From assembly GCA_035478715.1 (NCBI GenBank), contig DATIJK010000010.1:1-36404 (forward strand): 36,404 nucleotides of DNA. The letters run 5' to 3'. This DNA is from JAICLK01 sp035478715. GTDB taxonomy: Bacteria; Patescibacteriota; Saccharimonadia; Saccharimonadales; UBA4665. Position 1 is the stretch's first letter; the number at the start of each line of letters is the position of its first letter. Position numbers and translations under genes: made by a program. Shown in pieces: positions 1 to 7,692 of this stretch. The notes under the pieces are model-generated. The model was not told where the DNA came from. It made no database searches and worked only from the letters and a program-made list of their open reading frames with translations.

Positions 1-293
1 TTCTGCTGCATAGGACGCAATATCTCTTGTGCATCCGGCCAGCAGTGGGCAAAGTCAAAACCAATTGTAACCGTCGAACGCATTATCAGGGCGCTGCAAT
101 GTTTGAAGCGGGCGCTCCAATATGCCGAAATATATTGTTCACCTCGTACTAATTCACCAGATCCTACATTAACAATATTCGCTACGCTAACATCTGTAAT
201 ATTTTTAGCCGCAGTATAAGCATCAGGGTATTGAGCCCACGGTAGCACATTGCGCGCAAGAACAAGTCGTGGCGCCGAATTGTTATGAATCAT
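1..293 (-). CDS. Unknown protein, 5' part only (runs off window edge)
   Basis: An open frame reads leftwards from an ATG at 293 (start MIHNNSAPRLVLARN) to the window edge without a stop, giving about 97 residues. It has no signal peptide or membrane segment and I do not recognise the family. A perfect TATAAT (307 down to 302) lies 8 bases upstream of the ATG, so the transcript should start at or within a base or two of the start codon and be leaderless. It is divergent from the ilv leader promoter. Confidence 0.6.
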   Translation of the reverse strand, partial: MIHNNSAPRLVLARNVLPWAQYPDAYTAAKNITDVSVANIVNVGSGELVRGEQYISAYWSARFKHCSALIMRSTVTIGFDFAHCWPDAQEILRPMQQ

Positions 294-301
294 AAATATA
301 T

Positions 302-307
302 ATTATA
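302..307 (-). promoter_or_regulatory. -10 box of the leaderless minus-strand gene
   Basis: The minus strand reads TATAAT with 8 bases before the ATG at 293. I see no good -35 element upstream, where the sequence is a T/A-rich tract. Confidence 0.5.
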
Positions 308-349
308 GCATTTTTATTATTATTTTTCTAATTTTTCAATGTTCAGCTA

Positions 350-379
350 TTGACACTTTTGCTCAATATCAGCTACATT
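350..379 (+). promoter_or_regulatory. Promoter of the ilv leader and operon
   Basis: TTGACA (350-355), an 18-base spacer and TACATT (374-379) form a recognisable sigma-70-type promoter. Transcription would start at about 386-387, which is exactly the ATG of the leader peptide, so the leader would be read from a leaderless mRNA. No Shine-Dalgarno sequence precedes that ATG. Confidence 0.6.
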
Positions 380-386
380 AATTGTA

Positions 387-476
387 ATGACACGCAACTG
401 TGTGAAGAACCCGGTCTCAATTATTATTCTCAGCCATGAGGGGCTGTGCTTCACGATGGTTGAAGCCTCGCGGTAA
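387..476 (+). CDS. ilv leader peptide (Ile-rich attenuator peptide)
   Basis: This is a 29-codon ORF. Codons 10-15 encode Val-Ser-Ile-Ile-Ile-Leu (414-431, three consecutive ATT codons then CTC) and the stop is TAA at 474-476. It lies directly in front of ilvB and overlaps the antiterminator arm (458-468). A ribosome that finishes the ORF would cover that arm; a ribosome held at the Ile codons would leave it free. That is the classical layout of branched-chain amino-acid leaders such as E. coli ilvB and ilvG. The start coincides with the predicted transcription start. Function is inferred from position, codon content and the paired hairpins. Confidence 0.75.
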   Translation: MTRNCVKNPVSIIILSHEGLCFTMVEASR

Positions 477-530
477 CGCGAACCAGCGCAGTCCCGGATA
501 TTACAGGCTTCAACCGAAGCCTGTTTTTTT
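448..530 (+). promoter_or_regulatory. ilv transcription attenuator (alternative hairpins)
   Basis: Three mutually exclusive pairings are visible. Arm 448-452 (GCTTC) can pair with 462-466 (GAAGC). The antiterminator pairs GGTTGAAGCCT (458-468) perfectly with AGGCTTCAACC (505-515). The terminator pairs 503-511 with 516-524. Because 505-515 is shared between antiterminator and terminator, only one of them can form. Confidence 0.8.
503..530 (+). terminator. Attenuator terminator before ilvB
   Basis: ACAGGCTTC (503-511), loop AACC, GAAGCCTGT (516-524), then a run of T to 530. The stem is perfect with a U-tract: an intrinsic terminator placed 23 bases before the ilvB start. Confidence 0.85.
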
Positions 531-552
531 ATTTTTAAAGGAGTTACGGAAA

Positions 553-2262
553 GTGAAAATGAACGGCGCAGAAGCATTAGTAAAAACACTCGAAAGGCAC
601 GGAGTTGAATATATTTTCGGATACTCTGGTGGAGCCGCTATACCTATTTTTGACGCGCTAGTCACGACGAAAACTAAAATCAAGTTAATATTAACGCGTC
701 ACGAACAAGGCGCAGCGCATGCTGCTGACGGCTACGCGCGTGCTTGCGGTAAACCTGGCGTCGTGCTTGTTACAAGCGGGCCAGGAGCTGGGAATACGGT
801 CAGCGGTTTAATGACCGCGCAGATGGATAGCGTACCGATGATCGTGATTAGCGGGCAGCAGATCCGGCCGATGCTTGGGCTCGATGCGTTCCAGGAAGCC
901 GACGTTTTTAATCTGACAATGCCAGTCACAAAGCACAACTACCTTGTCATGGAAACGAACGACTTACCGCATATCGTTGACGAAGCGTTCGCTACGGCGA
1001 CGAGCGGCCGGCCGGGCCCGGTTTTGATTGATGTGCCGAAAGATGTCAGCTCCGGATCGTATACCGGTTCATTGCCTTCCAAACCAGCGATCGAAACACA
1101 TGTTGCTTCGGAACCGCCGAAAAAAATCGTAGCGCAGATAGCGGACTCGCTGAAAAAATCCAAGCGACCGGTGATTCTGGCCGGCCATGGGGTTTTACTC
1201 GCACGCGCTGAAACAGCGCTGAAACACGTCAGCGAGCAATTTGACATACCGGTGACGACAACGCTTTTGGCGAAAGGCGTGATCGATGAAACACATCCGC
1301 TCAGCCTTGGTATGCTCGGTATGCACGGTACCGCGTATGCGAATAAAGCGATACTCGAAGCCGATCTGATCATGAATATTGGCTCACGGTTCGACGACCG
1401 TATTATCGGCGACGCTGCAGTTTTCGGCAAAGATGCCAAAATTATTCATATTGATATAGACGCTGCTGAATTGGGCAAAATGATTATGCCGGAAATCGCG
1501 GTACAATCTGATGCCAAAGCGTTTTTATGCGCGCTAAACAAGACAACGGCCACGGCACAACACAAAGATTGGCTCCAGCATCTAGATACTTACAAAGTCG
1601 AGTATCCGCTGACATACGAAACTGACGGAAAACTTACGCAGCAACAAATGCTCGATGAGGTCTGGCGTCAAACGTTTGGAAACGCGATTGTAGCTACCGA
1701 TGTCGGCCAACACCAGATGTGGGCAGCGCAATTCTACAAAACCAGATATGCGAACCATTGGATCACATCGGGCGGTGCCGGAACAATGGGATTCGGTTTG
1801 CCGAGTGCTATTGGCGCGCAGTTCGCCAAGCCGGGCAAACAAGTGGTCGCCATCGTGGGTGATGGCGGGTTCCAGATGACCCTATATGAACTTGCTACAG
1901 CTGCACTACACAAATTACCCTTAAAAATATTCATATTGAATAATCACTATCTTGGAATGGTCAGACAATGGCAAGAACTGTTCTACGACAACCGCCTGAG
2001 CGGTGTCGACCTGGAAGGCAACCCTGACTTCGTTAAATTAGCCGAAAGTTACGGTATAAAAGGGATCAATATCGAAAAGCCGTCCGAAGTCAAAAGCAGA
2101 GTAACTGATGCGCTCGTCTACAGTGCCGGACCTGTCGTCGTAAATTGTGAAGTTGCGAAGACCGATAATGTTTACCCGATGATACCTGCTGGCCGCAGTT
2201 ATGATGCCATGCTAGTAACAGCTCCCCGAACAAAGTTAGAAAAACCTATAGGGAGTACATAA
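553..2262 (+). CDS. ilvB: Acetolactate (acetohydroxyacid) synthase large subunit
   Basis: A thiamine-diphosphate enzyme that condenses pyruvate with pyruvate or 2-ketobutyrate, the first common step of Val/Leu/Ile synthesis. The N-terminal domain has the family motif GYSGGAAIPIFDAL and the catalytic-glutamate region LTRHEQGAAHAADGYAR. The C-terminal domain has the ThDP/Mg motif GDG...NN (VGDGGFQ to FILNN). Length 569 residues is normal. Start choice: AAAGGAG (537-543) stands 9 bases before GTG 553; ATG 559 in the same frame is the alternative. The frame is open further upstream to 436, but that part overlaps the attenuator. It is followed after 7 bases by ilvN. Regulation: Ile-rich leader and attenuator upstream. 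Confidence 0.93.
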   Translation: MKMNGAEALVKTLERHGVEYIFGYSGGAAIPIFDALVTTKTKIKLILTRHEQGAAHAADGYARACGKPGVVLVTSGPGAGNTVSGLMTAQMDSVPMIVISGQQIRPMLGLDAFQEADVFNLTMPVTKHNYLVMETNDLPHIVDEAFATATSGRPGPVLIDVPKDVSSGSYTGSLPSKPAIETHVASEPPKKIVAQIADSLKKSKRPVILAGHGVLLARAETALKHVSEQFDIPVTTTLLAKGVIDETHPLSLGMLGMHGTAYANKAILEADLIMNIGSRFDDRIIGDAAVFGKDAKIIHIDIDAAELGKMIMPEIAVQSDAKAFLCALNKTTATAQHKDWLQHLDTYKVEYPLTYETDGKLTQQQMLDEVWRQTFGNAIVATDVGQHQMWAAQFYKTRYANHWITSGGAGTMGFGLPSAIGAQFAKPGKQVVAIVGDGGFQMTLYELATAALHKLPLKIFILNNHYLGMVRQWQELFYDNRLSGVDLEGNPDFVKLAESYGIKGINIEKPSEVKSRVTDALVYSAGPVVVNCEVAKTDNVYPMIPAGRSYDAMLVTAPRTKLEKPIGST

Positions 2263-2269
2263 GCTAGAC

Positions 2270-2530
2270 ATGATGAAGCATGACGGAGACAACACCTACA
2301 CGGTAACCCTTCAGGTAAGGAATAGGCCTGGAGTATTGGTACGCTGCGCGCAGATTTTCGGTCGCCGTGGACATAATATCGAAGCACTCTTGGTCGTACC
2401 TTTGAATGGCAGTCAGGAAGCCGCCCAAATGACCATCACCGCATTCGGCAAACCAGATGTAATGCAGCAAATTATCGCGCAACTTGCTAAGCTAGTTGAT
2501 GTGATAAGCATTAACGAAATGGAGAAATGA
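2270..2530 (+). CDS. ilvN: Acetolactate synthase small (regulatory) subunit, single ACT domain
   Basis: An 86-residue protein that is essentially one ACT domain (about residues 9-80: TVTLQVRNRPGVLVRCAQIF, then RRGHNIEALLV). This subunit normally activates IlvB and confers valine feedback inhibition. It is short like E. coli IlvN/IlvM and lacks the second domain of the longer IlvH type. The start is ATG 2270 (a second ATG follows at once); GGGAG at 2251-2255 is rather far upstream. Its stop TGA overlaps an ATG of the next gene, so translation is probably coupled. Confidence 0.9.
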   Translation: MMKHDGDNTYTVTLQVRNRPGVLVRCAQIFGRRGHNIEALLVVPLNGSQEAAQMTITAFGKPDVMQQIIAQLAKLVDVISINEMEK

Positions 2531-2532
2531 CC

Positions 2533-2901
2533 ATGGCTCTTACGTTCGGACCCTACAGCCCAATATGGCGCGCCGGTGACTTACTTTTCATTGCTGGGCA
2601 CGTTGGCGTTAATCCCCATAGTAAGTCTGCTTTACCGGACATTGAAGGTCAGACGATGCAGGTGCTGACCAACCTGGAAAACACGATGCGCGACGTCGGA
2701 TTTGAAATAAAAAACATAGTTAAAACGACTGTTTATCTTGTAAGCATGGATGATTTCACCGCGATGAATAAAGTCTACGAACAATATTTTGCAATTCCGA
2801 GGCCGGTCAGGAGTACCGTTGGTGTCAGCGAATTGCCGCGTGTTGGTGGCGATACAAAATTATTAGTCGAAATTGATGCGGTTGCGTACGTAGGAAAATG
2901 A
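2533..2901 (+). CDS. ridA: RidA-family 2-iminobutanoate/2-iminopropanoate deaminase
   Basis: A Rid/YjgF/YER057c/UK114 protein of 122 residues. The family core is clear (YLVSMDDFTAMNKVYEQYF, then PRPVRSTVGVSELP) and the conserved arginine that binds the substrate carboxylate is present in PVRSTV. RidA hydrolyses the reactive enamine/imine released by threonine dehydratase, so its place between ilvN and ilvA makes biochemical sense. Start choice: GGAG at 2521-2524 is 8 bases before ATG 2533; ATG 2527, which overlaps the ilvN stop as ATGA, is only 2 bases away from it and less likely. Confidence 0.9.
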   Translation: MALTFGPYSPIWRAGDLLFIAGHVGVNPHSKSALPDIEGQTMQVLTNLENTMRDVGFEIKNIVKTTVYLVSMDDFTAMNKVYEQYFAIPRPVRSTVGVSELPRVGGDTKLLVEIDAVAYVGK

Positions 2902-2978
2902 TGGATATTGCAGGTCGTTTCAGTAAATTCACGTTTGCAGAAATTGATACTGCTATAGAATTCCAAATTATTATTTGA
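2901..2978 (+). CDS. Possible 25-residue Ile-tailed micro-ORF before ilvA
   Basis: An ATG at 2901 overlaps the last base of the ridA stop and opens 25 codons ending Ala-Ile-Glu-Phe-Gln-Ile-Ile-Ile before TGA (2976-2978). The ilvA ribosome site (2983-2988) starts 4 bases after this stop. The three final ATT codons echo the leader in front of ilvB. It may be a coupling or Ile-sensing peptide for ilvA, or a chance ORF in AT-rich sequence. I see no terminator or clear SD-masking hairpin beside it. Confidence 0.3.
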   Translation: MDIAGRFSKFTFAEIDTAIEFQIII

Positions 2979-2997
2979 TAAAGAGAGGCAATTCGGT

Positions 2998-4503
2998 ATG
3001 ACACCGACACTTATTGATGATACTGTGAAACGAATATTGACGTCGCACGTTTACGATGTTGCTATTGAGTCTCCGATCATCAAAGCACGCAAGCTCAGCC
3101 GACCGGCCGGATGCGAAGTTTACTTAAAGCGCGAAGACTTGCAACCGGTGCACAGTTTCAAAATACGCGGCGCTTACAATAAAATTTATCATCTTTCCCA
3201 GACAGAAAAATCAAAAGGCCTGATTACGGCGAGCGCCGGCAACCATGCGCAAGGAGTCGCATTTGCGGCAAAAAAACTGGGGATCAGTGCACTGATTATC
3301 ATGCCGCGCACGACACCGGCAATCAAAGTCGAAGCAGTACAAAGTTACGGCGCTGAAGTCGAGTTGTTCGGCGACAACTATTCTGAAGCAGCCGAATATT
3401 GCAAAAAAGTTATCAGCCAGACTGGCCGCACTTTTATCCACCCTTACGACGACCCGCTTGTCATTGCCGGCCAGGGAACTATCGGCCGCGAAATTCTTGA
3501 ACAGTTACCGGAAGTTACGCATATATTCGTGCCAGTCGGGGGTGGCGGGCTGCTGGCCGGCGTCGCAGCGTATGTGAAAGCGCTGCGGCCAGATGTCAAA
3601 GTCATAAGTGTCGAGCCCGAAGACAGTAATGCCATGCAGGAAAGTATCAAACAAGGCAAGCGCGTAACATTGAACCACGTTGGAATTTTTGCTGACGGCG
3701 TTGCGGTTAAGCAAGTCGGTAACAATACATTTGATACTGCTCTTCACAAAGTTGATGATTTTATTTCCGTAAATACCGACCAGATGTGCGCTGCAATCAA
3801 ACGCATTTTCGAAGAAACTAGAAGCATCGTTGAACCCGCCGGAGCGCTGGGAACTGCCGGACTACTGCAATACGGCCTACCAAAGAGCGCACGCGCCGTG
3901 GCAATCTGCTCTGGAGCGAATATGACATTCGAGCGTTTGCAGCTGGTGTCCGAACGCACATTGCTTGGTTCCGGCCAAGAAGCCATGTTCGCCGTGACGC
4001 TTCCAGAAAAACCCGGCGCTTTGTATAAATTCTGCAACGAAGTTGTTGGCGGTCGCAATATCAGTGAGTTCAGCTATCGGCTTAATCGGCGCGATGCTGC
4101 GCATTTGCTAGTCGGAATTGGGGTATCTGGCTTGGATGACAAACAAAGAATCATGGATAAGATGCGCGCAAACGGTTATGAATATTCTGACTTGACGATG
4201 AATGAAATCGCGAAAGAACACATCAGGCACATGATTGGCGGACGCTCGCCGGAAGCTCGCCATGAAAAAATATACGAGGTAACCTTTCCTGAACGGCCCG
4301 GAGCCCTGATAGATTTCTTGAAAATAATCGGTGACAAGTGGAATATCAGTTTATTCCACTATCGCAGCGCTGCCAGTGATTCCGGGAGCGTTATGATAGG
4401 TTTTGAAGCTGCACGGTCGAGCGAGCTCGAAAAAAAGATCGCCAGTACGACGTATGAATTTGAATCGGTATCCGATGATTTGGGTATCAAATTGTTTTTT
4501 TAA
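2998..4503 (+). CDS. ilvA: Threonine ammonia-lyase (threonine dehydratase), biosynthetic type
   Basis: A PLP enzyme making 2-ketobutyrate from threonine, the committed step to isoleucine. The N-terminal fold-type II domain (about residues 15-325) carries the PLP lysine in HSFKIRGAYN and the phosphate-binding loop VPVGGGGLLAGVA. The C-terminal part has two ACT-like regulatory segments (about 335-410 and 420-500; FAVTLPEKPGALYKFCNEV and YEVTFPERPGALIDFLKII), typical of the 500-residue Ile-regulated form rather than the short catabolic TdcB form. GAGAGG (2983-2988) is 9 bases before the ATG. No ilvC, ilvD or ilvE is in the window. Confidence 0.93.
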   Translation: MTPTLIDDTVKRILTSHVYDVAIESPIIKARKLSRPAGCEVYLKREDLQPVHSFKIRGAYNKIYHLSQTEKSKGLITASAGNHAQGVAFAAKKLGISALIIMPRTTPAIKVEAVQSYGAEVELFGDNYSEAAEYCKKVISQTGRTFIHPYDDPLVIAGQGTIGREILEQLPEVTHIFVPVGGGGLLAGVAAYVKALRPDVKVISVEPEDSNAMQESIKQGKRVTLNHVGIFADGVAVKQVGNNTFDTALHKVDDFISVNTDQMCAAIKRIFEETRSIVEPAGALGTAGLLQYGLPKSARAVAICSGANMTFERLQLVSERTLLGSGQEAMFAVTLPEKPGALYKFCNEVVGGRNISEFSYRLNRRDAAHLLVGIGVSGLDDKQRIMDKMRANGYEYSDLTMNEIAKEHIRHMIGGRSPEARHEKIYEVTFPERPGALIDFLKIIGDKWNISLFHYRSAASDSGSVMIGFEAARSSELEKKIASTTYEFESVSDDLGIKLFF

Positions 4504-4575
4504 TGTTTTGATATACCTATGATGAATAATTTCCGTGTCATATTTCTGATTGACATTAGTTGTATTAGGAGTAAA

Positions 4576-4635
4576 ATGCTTAGCGTAAATGAAGTTAGTA
4601 CGGACGCATATTTGGATTCTCGTCATTGGCTCTAG
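4576..4635 (+). CDS. Leader peptide before the M20/GGCT-like gene
   Basis: A 19-codon ORF, MLSVNEVSTDAYLDSRHWL, with a clear Shine-Dalgarno (AGGAG, 4567-4571) 4 bases before the ATG. The stop TAG (4633-4635) is followed at 4639 by the antiterminator arm. The last codons are Arg-His-Trp-Leu, so stalling on a scarce charged tRNA for Arg, His or Trp could release the antiterminator; which residue is sensed cannot be told from one sequence. There is no terminator between ilvA and this ORF except the attenuator itself. Confidence 0.6.
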   Translation: MLSVNEVSTDAYLDSRHWL

Positions 4636-4704
4636 GGAGCCCGGCATTTAGGTATTTACAACTATCATGTAAGAACCAAACCGGGCCCAAGAGCCCGGTT
4701 TTTT
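4628..4704 (+). promoter_or_regulatory. Transcription attenuator before the peptidase gene
   Basis: Alternative pairings: GGCTC (4628-4632, within the Trp-Leu codons) with GAGCC (4637-4641); antiterminator GCCCGG (4639-4644) with CCGGGC (4681-4686); terminator CCGGGC (4681-4686) with GCCCGG (4693-4698). GAGCCCGG occurs at 4637-4644 and again at 4691-4698, as expected when one 5' arm has two competing partners. Confidence 0.7.
4679..4704 (+). terminator. Attenuator terminator before the peptidase gene
   Basis: AACCGGGC (4679-4686), loop CCAAGA, GCCCGGTT (4693-4700) and a T-tract to 4704, located 13 bases before the next start codon. Confidence 0.85.
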
Positions 4705-4717
4705 CAGTAAGAACATC

Positions 4718-7660
4718 ATGAAATCACAGCAACTCATCGATTTAACTAAACAATTCATCGTTATCCCGTCGACGCGCGATAATCCCGATTCACTGCAAGA
4801 CGCAGTTAAATTCGTTGCAGATATCGTTTCAAAATGCCCCGGTGTGACGATTGAGAATTTCGAACGCGACGGCGTAAAGAGTTTCTTGGCATATAAAGGC
4901 AAGAAACGCCCGGATAAATTCGATATCATTTTGAACGGCCATGTCGATGTCGTACCTGGTAAGCCAGAACAATTCATGCCAATCGAAAAAAATGGCAATT
5001 TATATGGACGAGGCGCGCTTGATATGAAGGGTACTACGATGGTACTAGCTGACGTATTTTGCGAAATGGTCAATAAAGTACCGTATAGCCTAGGCCTGCA
5101 AATAGTCAGCGATGAAGAAATCGGCGGCTACAACGGTGTACGACTGCAGATCGAACAAGGAGTTCGGGCCGAATTCGTCATTATGGGCGAATATGCGAAC
5201 CACCGGAACACGATTTACAACGCGGCTCGCGGTGTTTGCTGGGCCGAGATTGCGTTTAAGGGTAAAACAGCTCATGGCGGTCATTTGTGGCACGGTGAAA
5301 ATGCAGTATTAAAAGCCGGTAACTTTGCAGCTGCGCTTATTAAACGGTACCCCACGCCTGATCGCGAAACGTGGGCAACCACCGCAAGTATCGCAAGCCT
5401 CTCTACTCCGAACGATACGTATAACAAGGTACCTGATAGCGCAATACTAAAAGTCGATTTCCGTTTTACTCAGGAAGATCCGGTTTTCCAAAGTGAAGAG
5501 TCAGTGCGTACATTCATTGCCGGGCTAGATCCGGATGCCGAGCTTATCAACCTGGCCACATTCGAACCGGCCGTCAAGGTTGAAGAACTTAATCCATATA
5601 CACAAGGTTTGGGTGCGGCAATTCGAAAAATCACGAAAGAAAAACCACAATTTTTGGGACGTCCGGCAGCTAGTGATGGCCGCCACTATGCACTGTTTAA
5701 CACCGATATCATTGAGTTTGGGCTCTTCGGTCAAAGGCCGCATAGTGAAGATGAATACGTCAGCATCGATTCATTCACCGAATACCAGTCGATATTGCGG
5801 GAATTTTTGAAACATCCGATTCCAAAAAATCCAAAACTGAAACCAGACGTACCGCTTCACCGGACCCTGCTAGAGCAACTACTAACAATCCAGACGGTTT
5901 CAGGGAATATCAGTGCCAACAATTCCGCAATAGCCTTTATCGAAAGTTTCCTGAACAAGCGCGGCATGCATACCAAAGTATACGAATACAATGGTGTCCG
6001 GTCACTCGTATCAACCACCAAGCCCGACAATAAGCAGCCGACTGTATTGTTAAATGCCCACCTGGATGTTGTGCCTGCACCGAATGAAATGTTTGCACTT
6101 TCAAAAAAAGGCGACAAACTGATTGGACGCGGTGTCATGGATATGAAGTTTGCGATCGCGAGCTATCTATCGCTAGTTGACATGTTAAAAGATGACATCG
6201 GTACCTATGACTTTGGCATAATGATAACGTCCGATGAAGAAATCGGCAGCAACAACGGCACAATACGGTTGCTCGAAGACGAAAAATACAAACCGAGAGT
6301 CGTTTTAATTCCAGACAGCGGTGAAGGCTGGCGGCTGGAAACGTTTGCTAAAGGTATCCAGTGGATCAAATTGTCGGCTAGTGGTAAACCCGGTCATTCA
6401 TCACGACAGTGGGAAGGCGATAGCGCAATTAAAAAATTACTGCATGCTATATCTAAAATCGAACTGCTCATACCACCAGAGGCTGGCCCCGAAGACACGA
6501 CGTTATCAGTTGGAACGATTGATGGCGGCACAACGGCAAACCAGATACCAAAGAATGCCACAGCGATGCTCGATGTAAGGCATGGCAGCCAATACGATTA
6601 CGACACGATCTTTCCACGAATAAAGGCAATTTGCCAAGAAGACGGCGTGAAAGCAACAGTAAAAGCTAGCGGCCAGCCATGCGAAAACGATCCAAATAAT
6701 CCCTACATCAAACACTTCACCGAAATCGTCACGAAAGTAACGGGCGAAAAACACATCAATTCTATTAGTTACGGCGTTACTGACGGTCGCTTTTTCAGCG
6801 CTGCCGGCATACCATGCATAGTCATCCAACCGCCAGCGGGTGACCGCCACAAAGATACCGAGTGGCTTTCCGCCAAAGGTTTCGACCAATTCAATGTCGT
6901 CCTCGAACAATATGTTAAACAAATCGCTGCCGTATCCGAACTAAAGCCAACAAAAGAAAAAGATATCGCCCATCTGGCAAAACTGTTGAATACAGCTAAC
7001 AAACCTGCATACGTCTGGTACGCTACTTTCGGATCCGGTTTGGATAAAGAACGATTCATGAAATATGTCGAAGGCGGAAGGCCGGAAGGCGCCAGCTTTG
7101 TGTTACCTGGCTGCCGTGACAAGACACCGCCGATCAAAGACCTGTTCATATCACTACCGTATGAATTGTATTTTTCTGGCAATACTGATCGATACATGGA
7201 TGCCGGCGGAATGGCGAACCTTGACGTCAAACGTTCAGCCAAGTCTCATACTATCGCCCGGGCGTATCTGATCACTATCGAGCAATTTGAAGATATCGCA
7301 GCGCAAGAGAATTACCAGGGCAAACCAGTCCGTTTGCCGTTGACTAAAGCCATTAATGCCGGCTACTCTCCGATAGCAAATATCGAAGGCGATTCAGTCT
7401 ACGATGTACTGCTATACGGCGGCACGCGCGACCGAATACCAATCTTTAGTCTGACGTCCTTGCGACCGCGCATCAGTTATGCCGTTCCTGGGCCCGCATA
7501 TACTCACTTCTTATGTAAAGGATTGTCGCAAAATCCCAAGTTAAACACAGAATCCGCAGTAGACTATCTGGCGAGTCGGCCGGGGATCGCTGGCCACTAC
7601 AGCAAAGAGGACATTTCCGAATTCTTCAAGACAAAGCCGGCCGATGAAAAATCTGTTTGA
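4718..7660 (+). CDS. Tripartite protein: two M20 metallopeptidase units plus GGCT-like domain
   Basis: 980 residues in three parts. Part 1 (about 1-375) is an M20/ArgE-DapE-type peptidase with zinc-site motifs NGHVDVVPG, GRGALDMKG, SDEEIGG and a late His in GQRPHSEDEY. Part 2 (about 380-735) repeats the family with NAHLDVVPA, GRGVMDMKF, SDEEIGS, a DSGEGW acidic ligand and DRHKDTEWLS. Part 3 (about 745-965) begins VWYATFGSGLDKERFMKYVE and contains PGCRDKTPPIKD; this is the gamma-glutamylcyclotransferase-like fold often mis-named histone deacetylase in actinobacteria. Both metal sites look intact. It probably processes peptides or gamma-glutamyl/N-acyl amino-acid derivatives in the cytoplasm (no signal peptide). 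M20 proteins with a single catalytic unit are about 380 residues, so this is a tandem fusion. The frame is unbroken, so the fusion is real. Expression is gated by the upstream attenuator and perhaps by read-through from ilvA. Confidence 0.85.
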   Translation: MKSQQLIDLTKQFIVIPSTRDNPDSLQDAVKFVADIVSKCPGVTIENFERDGVKSFLAYKGKKRPDKFDIILNGHVDVVPGKPEQFMPIEKNGNLYGRGALDMKGTTMVLADVFCEMVNKVPYSLGLQIVSDEEIGGYNGVRLQIEQGVRAEFVIMGEYANHRNTIYNAARGVCWAEIAFKGKTAHGGHLWHGENAVLKAGNFAAALIKRYPTPDRETWATTASIASLSTPNDTYNKVPDSAILKVDFRFTQEDPVFQSEESVRTFIAGLDPDAELINLATFEPAVKVEELNPYTQGLGAAIRKITKEKPQFLGRPAASDGRHYALFNTDIIEFGLFGQRPHSEDEYVSIDSFTEYQSILREFLKHPIPKNPKLKPDVPLHRTLLEQLLTIQTVSGNISANNSAIAFIESFLNKRGMHTKVYEYNGVRSLVSTTKPDNKQPTVLLNAHLDVVPAPNEMFALSKKGDKLIGRGVMDMKFAIASYLSLVDMLKDDIGTYDFGIMITSDEEIGSNNGTIRLLEDEKYKPRVVLIPDSGEGWRLETFAKGIQWIKLSASGKPGHSSRQWEGDSAIKKLLHAISKIELLIPPEAGPEDTTLSVGTIDGGTTANQIPKNATAMLDVRHGSQYDYDTIFPRIKAICQEDGVKATVKASGQPCENDPNNPYIKHFTEIVTKVTGEKHINSISYGVTDGRFFSAAGIPCIVIQPPAGDRHKDTEWLSAKGFDQFNVVLEQYVKQIAAVSELKPTKEKDIAHLAKLLNTANKPAYVWYATFGSGLDKERFMKYVEGGRPEGASFVLPGCRDKTPPIKDLFISLPYELYFSGNTDRYMDAGGMANLDVKRSAKSHTIARAYLITIEQFEDIAAQENYQGKPVRLPLTKAINAGYSPIANIEGDSVYDVLLYGGTRDRIPIFSLTSLRPRISYAVPGPAYTHFLCKGLSQNPKLNTESAVDYLASRPGIAGHYSKEDISEFFKTKPADEKSV

Positions 7661-7686
7661 CAAAACAGAGATAAAACTGTTAAAAT
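7657..7686 (+). promoter_or_regulatory. Promoter of the rplJ-rplL operon
   Basis: TTGACA (7657-7662), an 18-base spacer and TAAAAT (7681-7686). The -35 box overlaps the stop codon (7658-7660) of the preceding gene. Transcription would start at about 7693. Confidence 0.7.
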
Positions 7687-7692
7687 ACAGGT

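Noticed and set aside
436..552. Longer IlvB reading frame starting at 436
   Set aside because: The extra 39 residues overlap the attenuator hairpins and the leader ORF; AAAGGAG sits correctly for GTG 553 (or ATG 559).
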